Assembly (NCBI GenBank): GCA_015501055.1
Contig: JADNYV010000054.1
Span: forward strand, 146,864-210,863
Length of the DNA: 64,000 nt
Direction: 5' to 3'
From: Mucidula mucida
Lineage: Eukaryota; Basidiomycota; Agaricomycetes; Agaricales; Physalacriaceae
Shown: piece after piece, positions 53,518 to 64,000 of the stretch
Layout: every line of letters starts with the position of its first letter
Numbering within the stretch: the first letter of the stretch is position 1
Notes under the pieces: generated by a model
What the model was told of the DNA's origin: nothing
What the model saw: only the letters and a program-made list of their open reading frames with translations
Database searches by the model: none
Made by a program: the position numbers and the translations under genes

Positions 53518-56500
53518 ATCCCTTGGCTTCTTCTTCAGGTGAGCGTAACGCTCCCCCTCAGCAGAAGCCCTGGCCTTGCCCTTGATATCTGACTTCAAAT
53601 CCTCCCGAGGAATAGACCGGCTGGGCCTTGGCTTTGTTGGGACGACTAGACCCTCCAGCTTCTTCTTCGGTTGAACGTTCGCCGAATATCGTCGAGCAAT
53701 CTCGTGCAGCTCTTCCTTCTCTAGTAGAGTAGGCATGGGCTGGCCCTTCACACGGACTACATCGTACTCAAAGTCCAATGAAATCTTGTGTCGCCTCATA
53801 AACGACGTTCCGACAACAACATCATAACGATCAACGTTCGCGATATCAAAATATTCGCGCCCAGAGACCGCTATCTTACTACTGTCATATGAGAAGGGTG
53901 CGAACGCCCCATATATGATTTGCGACCGACTGCCTTTAGTACCAAGCTGAATCGTAATAGGCTCATCAAGCTCAAACAACTCCGGCTGGACTAGGTGAGC
54001 AAAATCGTGGCTCATAAGCTCAGTTGTGCACCCACTATCACATAGTGTGAACGCCTTATGTCCATTAACCTCAAGAAACACTGCTAGGCATCGCTTCTCT
54101 TGGTTCGTACGACGAGGGCGTTTTAGCGAGCGAGGCAACTGTGAGCGCGTAGGGTCTAACGTTGGAACGTAGCCCCGCTTTCCATCAGCGTCTCTCGTCT
54201 CGTCAATCTGCATAGTCCGTAGGAACTCGCCATATTCCAGGACATACTCGTCCTCTGATTCAGCGACGCTTTCGCAATCACTATCTGAGTATGACTCCTC
54301 TGTCTCACGCATGCCATAGGCGCGTACGTCCTCCCAGTCACCAGCCCACATCATCCCAACTCGTGGCTGGTCTGATGTGCCGGCGTCGACAGGATCCTCT
54401 TGATTTGTGTTTACCACATCATCATCCGCCGCGTCCTCATCGAATTGGGATCCACCCCAAGGATCGGCTTCCTCTGGATTATCCCACTCGTGAGGCTCAT
54501 CCTCACTATCATCATCATCTACAATGTGATATAGCGTCTCCGCGGCCCGATCTTTGTTCAAGCTATACAGCGGGCAGACAGTGTCCTTTGCAAAGTGACC
54601 TTCCTGTCCGCATGCGTAACAAGTTTTCGACTTTGCCCCACGCACTTTGACATCTTTATTCCCAATGCGTTGGGTTGTCTGGTTCTGTCCACCTCCTCGA
54701 TACGGCGCACTACGACCTGATTTTCCGTTATCCTGCTTAGAAGTGGCGGGTGCAGGTGGTCGCGCGTCACGTCGAGGTGTTCTCTCTCGAGGTATGGGTG
54801 CCGGGACAACATCGCGTGCCTTTATTGTTGGCAATGCATGTCGCTCCTGGGCCACTATCCGAGCGCGAGGATGTACTCCGGAGAGGGCATCCTTACGTTC
54901 AGACTTCATACTCTGTTCCAGTGCTAATGCTCTCTGCATAATCACGTTCAGAGAGGCGGTACGTTCGGGCGTAATACCCTCGATCCGCATCTGCCGGCGA
55001 ATATACTGTGGCAGCGCGTTATATAGTATCGAATGGAACCGATATACATCTGGCGGCGTTGGCATCAAGCTTGCTAGACTGATCATATAGTAGAATAGTG
55101 CACGGGCACCACCACTAACCATGTATTTAGCAGACTCAAGGCGCGATGCAGTCAAGCGCAGTGAATCATCATCAACGAACTGCACAAACAAACTGTGGAG
55201 TACCTCAATGAAAGAAGTACCATGGTTTGCTGCAGCCTTATATGTATTAGTGACCCGGCGGTAGTGTTCCAACGCACCCCCAGCCAGGCCTTGAGCTAGC
55301 AGAGTGATACGTGTCAGGTCAGCCTCAGATGGCGCGTCAGTATCCTCCAATGTGGGAGGCCCATGTGCACCTGTCTGATCCAACCAGCGTATCATGTCGC
55401 GAGCCCATCTATCAAACACCGTAATGTCATTCGTAGCACCTGTGAATTTAGGCGCTGAATCAACATTGCGTGCTATTATCTTTGCAAGTTCACGATCACG
55501 GTCGTTCAGTTCGCGATATAAGCGCGCCATGACCATGTCTTCGATTTCGAAAAAGATCGCATCCAATACTGATACTCCAGTCTCGCGTACTGGAGGTACA
55601 TATATGAACTCGTCTTTCGTCTCCGGCTTGACCTCATTCATAACCGACGTCGAACGACGAAGACGCTTGGCGTAACGGTTGACTGGTGGGCGGCCATTCC
55701 GGCTATCATCTCCATCATCACCGGGACCATCGTCTCCATCATCTCCATCATCGTCACCATCTCCTGGAGGTGGCATTTTATCCCCCGGATCAGGCACATT
55801 ACGACCAGTATTACTTGGTCCTGGTCCATGACCAGCATCATCTCCACTATCGCCGGCACCGTCGCTATCAGAGCCACTCGGATCGGGGTCTGGTTGATGT
55901 GGCGGCGTAGGCAGAGCACGCACTGGCACAGTCTGTACCGGTGCCGCTTTGTGCCGGGTTATCGTAGGTGAGCGCTGAACCTGAGTGGTTACTCGTCTCG
56001 AACTCGCCACATGTATGGCCGGATCCGACCTTTGTGGTCGACGTCCCGGCGCCTTCTCAGACGTGTTCTTCTTCCGGGGCGAAACAGCCTCCTGGCTAGC
56101 CCGTACATGGACACTTGCGCGACGCGGTGCCTGTACGACAACAGGTGTCTCCTCCACAATACTTGTGCGACGCGGCCTCTGCACTATGGCAGGTGTCTCA
56201 TCCACAATACTTGTGCGATGCGGCCTCTGCACTATGGCAGGTATCTCATCCACAATACTTGTGCGACGCGGCCTCTGCACTATGGCAGGTGTCTCGTCCA
56301 CGATACTTGTGCGACGCGGGTCCTGCACTATGGCAGGTGTCTCCTCAATAATACGCGTCATTCGTACCTGAACTGGCTCCGGCTCTTCAGTCTTGATCCC
56401 CTTCAATACCGGGATCTCAACATCGTCCTCGACCAGCACACCGAGTCGTCCAAACACATCACGTCGTCCAAACACGTCAGACAGTGGCACTGGTGGCTTC

Positions 56501-57795
56501 TCCGATATTAGTATTTGCGCGTCTGTGTGCGCTTCATGCACTTTCAGGTTGTCAGGCTGCGGAACGTCGCTGTACTTTGCACGCGCCGTTGCCGCTGCCT
56601 GCTTCCTTTCTCTCCTCATGCGCTCCCAAACGGTCTCAGTCTCCTTCTGAGCCTGTACCACTGGAGTCTCCGGTACAACATCTTCAGCCTCCTGTGGGAC
56701 CTGTACCTCTGGCACGACAGCTGCAATCGGGCCATCAGTTGCCTGCATCCATTCATCAAGCTCCCAGGTAGGCGACGGAAATCGCGCGATAAACGGCGCA
56801 CATCTAGCATCGTCCAGATCAGGAATCTTTACTTGAATGGTTGGTTTCGAGGCAATATAGGCCATCATATTACCATCAATTATCTCTAACACAACATCTT
56901 GCTTGGGTACTGTACTAGTGTTGTACTCAACCATCTGTCCGTTGTGAATCATCTGTAGAACTCCACGCTCGAACACGTCCTGATGCCACGCCTTCACCGA
57001 AGCAGAAGAGCGCGCCGTCCGACCTGAAGATCGTGAAGTAGTCGACATCGAAGACGCCGGGCGAATTATCCCCGCCGGCTTTTCTGTCCTTGATCGTTCC
57101 ATCGCCCTGACGCGACGCACATACTGGGAGTCAGTCTCTTCCTCCTGTCGAGGAAGAGCAAGATTCTGTTGAACTGCGTCCATCGTCTGGTCAAATGGAT
57201 TAGCCAAATCACCTCGTGCAGCATGGCTGCGAAATGATTCAACATACATTTCCACGCGGGCGTTAACCTGCGGTGGCAACTCGAGCACTTGACGCCCTCC
57301 CTCACGCACGTTGGCCTCAAAATTGGCAACGTTCGTAGGTGCATCTTTTGCTCCATCAGATACAACGGCCCGGGGACTAACACTCGCTTTCACTCGTGTC
57401 GCCCCCAGATCCTCCGACTGTCGATTCGACGTGTTTACCGCGTCAAACCGACTATCGGGTAATGGTCGGTAGTCGCCTCGAACGCGCCGCGTAGGTGTGA
57501 CCTTAGGCGGCGTGCTCGAGACAGCATGTGTTGGTGTAGGCGGCAGTCCCGACTGGGACCGCGCCGGCTCGGTTGACGTGATGGGGGGCTGGAATGCCTG
57601 AATGCCTCCAGCGTCACCTATGTCGTCCAAGCTGATAGGTAGCGGGACATCCTCAGCTGCCTGAGGCTGTCGTCGCCGAGTCTGCTGCGGCAGGTCGTCC
57701 TTCGTGAATTCCGGGAGTTCCTGCCGCAAGCGTGCCGACTGTCGCGACACATGAGAGGGTGCCGACTGTTTCGACGCCCGTGAGGTTTCGCTCAT
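53515..57795 (-). CDS. gag: Retroelement Gag with zinc knuckle and aspartic protease
   Basis: 1426 codons from 57795 (MSETSRASKQSAPSHVSRQS), long for a Gag-protease. Residues 1-740 are low-complexity and charged, including a 48-bp tandem repeat encoding VDETPAIVQRPRRTSI (about 480-560) and a Gly/Asp-rich stretch (PGDGDDDGDDGDD). A capsid-like helical domain spans about 745-960 (APKFTGATNDITVFDRWARD, ALPQYIRRQMRIEG). The CCHC knuckle is CYACGQEGHFAKDTVCP at about 1060. The retropepsin follows near 1250: AFTLCDSGCTTELMSHDFA, with a DSG active site, and YDVVVGTSFMRRH. It ends KKPRD at the UGA. Gag should build the particle and the protease mature it. Confidence 0.93.
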   Translation of the reverse strand: MSETSRASKQSAPSHVSRQSARLRQELPEFTKDDLPQQTRRRQPQAAEDVPLPISLDDIGDAGGIQAFQPPITSTEPARSQSGLPPTPTHAVSSTPPKVTPTRRVRGDYRPLPDSRFDAVNTSNRQSEDLGATRVKASVSPRAVVSDGAKDAPTNVANFEANVREGGRQVLELPPQVNARVEMYVESFRSHAARGDLANPFDQTMDAVQQNLALPRQEEETDSQYVRRVRAMERSRTEKPAGIIRPASSMSTTSRSSGRTARSSASVKAWHQDVFERGVLQMIHNGQMVEYNTSTVPKQDVVLEIIDGNMMAYIASKPTIQVKIPDLDDARCAPFIARFPSPTWELDEWMQATDGPIAAVVPEVQVPQEAEDVVPETPVVQAQKETETVWERMRRERKQAAATARAKYSDVPQPDNLKVHEAHTDAQILISEKPPVPLSDVFGRRDVFGRLGVLVEDDVEIPVLKGIKTEEPEPVQVRMTRIIEETPAIVQDPRRTSIVDETPAIVQRPRRTSIVDEIPAIVQRPHRTSIVDETPAIVQRPRRTSIVEETPVVVQAPRRASVHVRASQEAVSPRKKNTSEKAPGRRPQRSDPAIHVASSRRVTTQVQRSPTITRHKAAPVQTVPVRALPTPPHQPDPDPSGSDSDGAGDSGDDAGHGPGPSNTGRNVPDPGDKMPPPGDGDDDGDDGDDGPGDDGDDSRNGRPPVNRYAKRLRRSTSVMNEVKPETKDEFIYVPPVRETGVSVLDAIFFEIEDMVMARLYRELNDRDRELAKIIARNVDSAPKFTGATNDITVFDRWARDMIRWLDQTGAHGPPTLEDTDAPSEADLTRITLLAQGLAGGALEHYRRVTNTYKAAANHGTSFIEVLHSLFVQFVDDDSLRLTASRLESAKYMVSGGARALFYYMISLASLMPTPPDVYRFHSILYNALPQYIRRQMRIEGITPERTASLNVIMQRALALEQSMKSERKDALSGVHPRARIVAQERHALPTIKARDVVPAPIPRERTPRRDARPPAPATSKQDNGKSGRSAPYRGGGQNQTTQRIGNKDVKVRGAKSKTCYACGQEGHFAKDTVCPLYSLNKDRAAETLYHIVDDDDSEDEPHEWDNPEEADPWGGSQFDEDAADDDVVNTNQEDPVDAGTSDQPRVGMMWAGDWEDVRAYGMRETEESYSDSDCESVAESEDEYVLEYGEFLRTMQIDETRDADGKRGYVPTLDPTRSQLPRSLKRPRRTNQEKRCLAVFLEVNGHKAFTLCDSGCTTELMSHDFAHLVQPELFELDEPITIQLGTKGSRSQIIYGAFAPFSYDSSKIAVSGREYFDIANVDRYDVVVGTSFMRRHKISLDFEYDVVRVKGQPMPTLLEKEELHEIARRYSANVQPKKKLEGLVVPTKPRPSRSIPREDLKSDIKGKARASAEGERYAHLKKKPRD
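56115..56355 (-). repeat. 48-bp coding tandem repeat in Gag
   Basis: About five head-to-tail copies encoding variants of VDETPAIVQRPRRTSI; central copies are nearly identical, outer ones (IEETPAIVQDP, VEETPVVVQAPRRAS) diverged. Period of 16 codons keeps the frame. Confidence 0.9.
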
Positions 57796-58052
57796 CGTCG
57801 TAGCCTAGGGCGTAGACGAAAGCGAAAGGAATGGGGGGAGCGCTGGCGTCCTGTGACAACCAACGTATGGGCGACGGCGACTGGCTCGCCGACGTCCGTG
57901 GGGGGCTAAAAAAAAATTTTCAGCAGTAGCAAAAGGTGTCTAACACACCGTGTAAGTATGTGAGGCCTTTTGCCTCAAATCCGGAGGCTCGACCTGTTGT
58001 CGAAGCCGTTTGCGCTCCCTGTTGGACGCAACGTGTTGCGTGTTAAAAAAAG
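57796..58052 (-). other. Retroelement leader (between 5' LTR and gag)
   Basis: 257 bp with no long ORF. Directly after the LTR the minus strand reads CTTTTTTTAACACGCAACAC, where a primer binding site is expected. It lacks the usual TGG that pairs with tRNA CCA ends. Confidence 0.6.
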
Positions 58053-58268
58053 TGTAACCCGTAGGTACACTGTCGAGGTCCGGAGGGCCCGAAATAACAC
58101 GATAAAGCAATAAGATTGAGTCCAAATGGGACCTCGGGGACCCGTAAGCGTAGAAACGGATAGAAAACAAAGCCAGTAGTCGTAGTAAAAGAGTAAGTAA
58201 AGATCGCCCGAAGGCGATCGACATAACGTTCGTGCCAAACATGTCCATATCGGGAACTCCCCGTTACA
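58053..58268 (-). repeat. 5' LTR (216 bp)
   Basis: Reads as an exact copy of 47502-47717; carries the presumed promoter for element transcription. Confidence 0.95.
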
Positions 58269-58273
58269 GAAAC
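58269..58273. repeat. Target site duplication, right copy
   Basis: GAAAC immediately right of the LTR; matches 47497-47501. One of the two copies is the original RIX7 codon sequence. Confidence 0.9.
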
Positions 58274-59815
58274 CTTCGCGTTTGGAGGAGGGTTGGACCT
58301 GTGTTAGGGCAACAGTGAAGTCTGCGGCTGTGATGTAGAGCGGTTCTAATTGCTGGGTGGTCAAAGAATCAGGATGGGCGTTCAGAAAGTGGGCTATAGA
58401 GTGAATGGAGGAGGTGGGGAAGGATAATGAGGAGGTTGAGGGTGTCTGAGAAGTAGAAGCAAAGTCTACAGACGGTTGAACTACTTCATCAACTTGCATG
58501 TCAGCATCCTGGTCTGTAGAGACCGAAGGCAGAGTCAAAGTTCCTTCGGAAAGTTGTTTGAAGATACGTTTCACAGCGATGATACCTGCTGCTGCAGTGA
58601 GAGCAGACAGATCCGCACCGACATAACCTGGCGTAGCCTTGGCAAAGGCAGTGAAATTAAAGTCCCCTTCTAATCTTAGCTTTGAACAGAGGACTCGTAG
58701 AATTCTACAAACAAAGTAAGAACTCATCCGACAGTGATGTCAGGGACAACAGACCTTTCGCGCCCTTCATCATCCGGAACACCCATACTGATTTCATGAT
58801 CAAATCGACCCGCTCGTCGCAGCGCCGCGTCTAGAGCGTCCGGACGATTCGTGGCGCCAATCACAATAACGGGTTTGTGTTCATTCTTCTCCCACGACAT
58901 ATCTAGCAACGTTAATTCGCGTCGATTGATACAGACAACCCCTTCAACTTACCGTCCATGCACGTAAGGAATTGGGCCACTATTCGTCGCTCCATTTCTC
59001 TTTGAGCACTTTCACGTTTCGGTGTCACAGCGTCGATCTCGTCGATGAATAGTATACATGGCGCGACTCTCTGGGGACTGTGTGAGAATAAAGCATTGAG
59101 CAGCGCGAATTGATGTACCTTTGCTTCATCAAAAGCGTCTCTCAGTGTCTTTTCCGATTCTCCGGACATACCAGATACTATAGATGGCGCCGATATATTT
59201 ATGAATGGCATACCAAGTTCCTGTTCGATATCAGGGCGCGCGTCACTTTGAAGGACAGATTCTTACCCCAGCCATGGCATTTGCAAGAAGCGTCTTCCCA
59301 CATCCGGGTGGGCCATGAAGCAATACGCCTCGAGGGGGCTGGACGCCGGTATGCAGATATACTTCCGGATGGCAAAGCGGCATTGCTACGATTTCGAGCA
59401 TCTTCTCAACACAAGCATCGACTCCACCAAGATCAGATAGACGCGCGGTAGGTGGTGTGTAGTTCTTTGGAGGTGGATTAGACGATAATTTGGTTCGCTT
59501 CGCGCCGTCTTCGCGGGAAGACCTGATTTTGCGTTTGGCGGACGAGGGCGGGGGGTCGGTTGGTTCTGGCACCACCGACGGAGTCTGTACAGAAGCGATT
59601 GTTGCCGGTCCCTCGTTGTTTAGCTCTACCGGGAGAGTTGAGGGTTCATCAGGGGGAGTCTGAGGCGCGCTCGATGCAGCATTCAAGTTTAATTTGGTTT
59701 TGCGATGATTTGACCAGAGTCCTTGCATGTTTCTGTTGAGAACATTGGAGCTCTACCTACGTTTCTGTAAGTCGATTACCGGAATAGCATCTCTTGGACG
59801 CACCGATCCTTCCAT
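58269..59815 (-). CDS. RIX7: RIX7/NVL AAA ATPase, N-terminal half (D1), severed by retroelement
   Basis: Start placed at 59815 ([19 protein letters not shown]), joined by a short intron to [15 protein letters not shown]. Earlier exons may exist, since family members have a longer N-terminal domain. A basic, Pro/Ser-rich linker leads to D1: [40 protein letters not shown] (Walker A), [53 protein letters not shown] (Walker B), [58 protein letters not shown]. The inter-domain linker ends QPSSKREGF at the LTR. The product, if made, would end inside the LTR and lack D2. D1 and D2 together form the Rix7 hexamer that removes Nsa1 from pre-60S particles. Confidence 0.9.
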
Positions 59816-60277
59816 TCTGAGCTGAAAAAAAGAATTCTACGTCTGAGGAAAATTTGGGAAGAGATAGCGTGAGAATGATCGGATCGAATACCAGACGCAC
59901 TAACTCGCACTACGCGTTCGGGGTACATGCTATCTCATTCTCTCAACGGATCGCCTATCTACAGCGGGGCATGGACTAGCATTGGCGCCTAAGGTGACGT
60001 GCAAAACTAGATAACGCGTCGTCTTCCGTCTCCGCCGTTCGCCAGCGCGTCGTGAAATCCACGAGACGAAGAGAATGCACGACAGGACGCCGTACGCATA
60101 ACATCTTGCACGCTACGAGCCTCAATCTGAACCATTTGGCCAAGCTATGCACTTGCCGGACAATCCAGAATGGATACTATCTATGCCATAACAACAAGGA
60201 GCTATAATGCATGTTCGACATAGTACCATACAACTGACATGAACACAACAGATAGCATACAATAAGCCCTCCTTTAT
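59816..60277. other. Intergenic, possible extra 5' RIX7 exon
   Basis: Minus strand around 59945-59870 has a short ATG frame (MYPERVVRVSAS) ending at a GT donor, and a strong pyrimidine-AG acceptor lies just before 59815. A 5' exon of RIX7 is therefore possible but not established. Confidence 0.3.
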
Positions 60278-61587
<1,310 letters not shown>

Positions 61588-62186
61588 GTCTTGAGGTCAA
61601 TATCGTCGATATTTTTGCAGTGTGGACGACGGCAGAGCTCCAAGGCATTTGCCGAAAACTGTACAGTTCCGGACAGCGGCCCGGAGGCCGGTCAGAGATG
61701 AGCCCTGCTCGACGCGTGCTATGATTCCCCATCAACGCATCGTATAACGCCTGAAAATGCGACGCCGATAGCTAGAGATCAATTTCCTACAATAATCGTG
61801 CGCAATCCAGAAATTTAATGATCAGCAAGGCGCGTACGCTGTTATAAGCGCGTCAAGTGATCAATTTGGATCCATCTACTCGAGATACTTGTGTTATAGA
61901 GGAAGGATACGATGTATGTATACGACAGACTTCATTAAAAGAGGACATCGAACCGAAAATGGAAGTACGAAAGATAGATGGGATCTCGATCAGCTTATGT
62001 GATCAAGTTGGCTTTTGTTACCGTCTCCCTTCACTCCGTCTTTCTCTCTTACTCCTCCTCCTTTTCTTGTGCGACAGAGCTAATTCATTGCATTATCGAT
62101 ATCAACTGTCCCTTTCTGCGATACCTCAAAACACCACCTACTTGTACCCAGTCAACGGTGACCCACAGGGGACCGCCAGCATATAG
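61588..62186. other. Divergent intergenic region (RPL4 / unknown gene)
   Basis: About 600 bp. Holds the RPL4 promoter and the leader of the plus-strand gene. A frame at 61857-62186 has a hydrophobic run but no family match; I take it as leader sequence. Confidence 0.35.
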
Positions 62187-64000
62187 ATGTCTGAGAGAGA
62201 CGTGCATATGAGTGGGCCTGAGCCTGTTGCCCGACCTGGTGCTGCCTCTCCCAGGTCAGCGCAGGAGCAAGCTACAACGATTGACAAGTCAGCAACTGAT
62301 ATATCGTCCCTCATCAAGTATGTCTGGCGTCTATATTCACCGCGGAACCTGATCTTCCTTCAGTCCTGCCCCTTCCGCTCCTGCTCCTGCTACTACTCAT
62401 GAACGTCATGTCCAACCAGGCGCCGCTTCACCTCCGCTTAGCTCTAGCCGGTTCCAGTCTTTACCTACCCCGCATAGGTTCGTCTTGGTACCTTGCGAGA
62501 TAGGTAGTGGCTCACCATACACAGTCCCAGCCATTTTGGACAATTCACATTTCCGCAGACACCAGAGTCGCCGCTTGCCCATCAGAGGTGCGTGGCCACT
62601 TCTGCGGTCCATCTCCGTTCCCACTGATCATCGCTCAAGTGCATCCTACACTGCTCCTCGATTGCCCTTTGATGCTAGACCGTACGTTCCCGTACAAAAC
62701 TCTACGGTGCTTTCTCATGACATTTCATAGCTCTGGAGATTCGACCAGTCATTCCACCCCGCGCCATCCACAGATGATGACACCCGACTCCAGGTGCGTG
62801 TGTTTACAAAGTGCTTGTTCTGCATCTCAAAATCATCAGTCCTTTCGCTTCAAGACTCAACACGAATGCATCCGTAGCTCAAGCGCCGGCTCAGCGAAAT
62901 GGTCCTGTGTAAGTTATCTAAACCATGAGTAAAACCGGGCTTATCCGTTGATAGGATGCCTGTGGCCATCCCATTTCGGCTAGCCAATTCCCCAACTACC
63001 TCGCCGACCGATTCCTCTCGACCTTCCCAAGCGACATCCCCATTCATGGCCAAATTGTTGGCGGCCGAACGTCAACAAAGGCATTCGGCTCCCAACTCAT
63101 CTCAAGCATCTCCCATGCAAATTGATGACTTGTTCTCGACTGGCCCAAAATCATCGCTCTCAACGCCTCCTACCTCTCCACCTATCAATATGACCTCTTC
63201 TTCATCTGTTCTTCTCCCCCCGCCTCCCAGTGTTGGTGGTGAGATAGACAGGATTCGTCAAGCAATGGCTCAAGAACAACAAGAGTTGGAAAGCCGTCGC
63301 CCCGACTATCTTCAACGAACCAAGCGCGAATCCGAGCCACCCAGCCTCACAGAGCATTCCGATATCCCGGTTCACCCTAGCGTTGGCATTTTGGAAAGTC
63401 CTAACAAGGGCAGGCGTATCAAACTTTTCCAGGAAACATCTGAAGAGAGCTTTGAAGAGAGTTTGATGGCTGGTGGGTACGGGCGTTATGTACGTATCAG
63501 CCGTTGAATCACTGTCTGGTACTAAGTATTTGCCAGAGAACTGCTGACTGGGTCCGACAACCACAGCCTCTTCTCCTTACGACTCCTGGCTCGGCAGGTT
63601 CCTCCAAGATACTTTCTGCCCTTGAAAAGGCTGAAGTAGAGGAACCACCACCTCCTACTGAGAAGGAGCTCAAGAAGCGGAAGCGCCTTGATGCCTTTAA
63701 GAGCAACACAGGTTCTCACTCTGGTCCGTCAACCCTCTTTCCTGTCGAGTTGGAAGGAAAAGGCCGCGTCTTGCTAGACATTCCAAACGAATCGCTGGTG
63801 GCGGATTCGCCTCGCAAACGAGGTGCCGCCCGTCGCCGAAAGAAGGGTGAACTGGCCAAGGAGGTTCCTGTGGTTCCTGCACCTGAAGAGCATCTTGATT
63901 CTCCGAATTGGTGTGATGCAGAGTTTCCTTGGCGGTTGCGCACCGAGGAGCGCACGGAGGCTGCGAGGTTGGAAGAACGTGCACGTTTGGCAATCATTGA
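62187..64000 (+). CDS. Unrecognised low-complexity protein (3' end outside window)
   Basis: Start at 62187 (MSERDVHMSGPEPVARPGAA), then several short exons separated by introns, e.g. a donor GTATGT near 62318. The clearest exon (about 62956-63488) encodes MPVAIPFRLANSPTTSPTD, Ser/Pro-rich text with many SP and TP sites, a predicted helix (GGEIDRIRQAMAQEQQELES) and RRIKLFQETSEESFEESLMA. The last exon (from about 63537) has TADWVRQPQPLLLTTPGSAG, LEKAEVEEPPPPTEKELKKR and a basic patch (SPRKRGAARRRKKGELAK), suggesting a nuclear protein. I recognise no domain. Many SP/TP sites suggest phosphorylation by CDK or MAP kinases, which is inference only. Frame runs off the window end. Confidence 0.6.

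Larger units (their letters stand above)
47502..58268 (-). mobile_element. Full-length Ty3/Gypsy chromovirus-type LTR retrotransposon
   Basis: 10,767 bp, transcribed on the minus strand. In transcription order: 5' LTR 58268-58053, leader 58052-57796, gag-protease ORF 57795-53515, in-frame UGA, pol 53514-49834 (reverse transcriptase, RNase H, integrase, chromodomain), 240-bp gap, a third ORF 49593-47767, polypurine tract 47728-47718, 3' LTR 47717-47502. LTRs begin TGTAAC and end GTTACA. The RT-before-integrase order and the terminal chromodomain place it in the chromovirus branch. Flanks carry the 5-bp duplication GAAAC. Open frames plus LTRs that read as identical mean a very recent, possibly still competent insertion. 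It lies inside RIX7 in the same orientation as that gene. Confidence 0.97.

Noticed and set aside
55680..55910. Asp/Gly and Met-rich ORFs opposite the Gag repeats
   Set aside because: Shadow frames of the low-complexity Gag coding region, not separate genes.
46470..59815. Two separate AAA ATPase genes either side of the retroelement
   Set aside because: D1 and D2 are both needed for the family. The two parts are on the same strand, the frame joins across the insertion point, and the flanks carry a target duplication, so this is one interrupted gene.
61857..62186. ORF with hydrophobic run upstream of the last gene
   Set aside because: Lies in the leader region, low coding character, no homology recognised.

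Overview
The window is nuclear DNA of a filamentous basidiomycete, most likely a mushroom-forming Agaricomycete. The evidence is dense genes on both strands, many 45-70 nt GT-AG introns (the sugar transporter alone has 15), two probable GC-AG introns, exons of 8-9 nt, and several small families I associate with Agaricomycetes (F-box, MYND, KLVPFP/CxxC proteins). No tRNA, rRNA or CRISPR array was seen.

Layout. 1-5.1 kb: 3' part of APC8/CDC23 (APC/C), an MPC2-type mitochondrial pyruvate carrier, an Apq12-like membrane protein, and two small conserved unknowns. 6.7-13.7 kb: an MFS sugar transporter, a DCAF7/WDR68 WD40 protein and a CNT nucleoside transporter. 14-20.5 kb: ribosomal protein eS30 with a box C/D snoRNA in its last intron, a MYND-finger protein, and meiotic MSH4. 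20.8-30.9 kb: D-lactate dehydrogenase (cytochrome), an F-box protein, NAD kinase, the queuosine-salvage protein QNG1, and an AIM41/YqeY mitochondrial protein. 31-46.2 kb: HRD1 (ERAD ligase), a second F-box gene, TAM41 (cardiolipin pathway), a protein kinase split by an apparent inversion, ERV41, HAP5/NF-YC, and a mannose-1-phosphate guanylyltransferase of bacterial (actinobacterial-like) type. 46.4-59.8 kb: the ribosome-biogenesis AAA ATPase RIX7/NVL, cut in two by a complete 10,767-bp Ty3/Gypsy chromovirus-type element. 60-64 kb: RPL4 (uL4) and the 5' part of an unrecognised low-complexity protein.

The most notable object is the retroelement at 47502-58268, on the minus strand. It has two 216-bp LTRs that read as identical, a 5-bp target duplication (GAAAC), and a purine tract next to the 3' LTR. 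It has a 1426-codon gag-protease frame separated from pol by a single in-frame UGA, and a third 608-codon ORF of unknown function after pol. It sits inside the coding sequence of RIX7, which is essential in yeast, so this copy cannot give a normal protein unless another allele or copy supplies the function.

A second theme is base-level irregularity. Five clear one-base frame shifts, all of the same sense (one base missing, or two extra), lie inside otherwise well conserved genes (MYND gene, NAD kinase, F-box gene, TAM41 twice), and a possible sixth lies in MPC2. They look more like assembly or sequencing indels than independent gene deaths. Exon limits below were placed by eye from splice consensus and reading frame.
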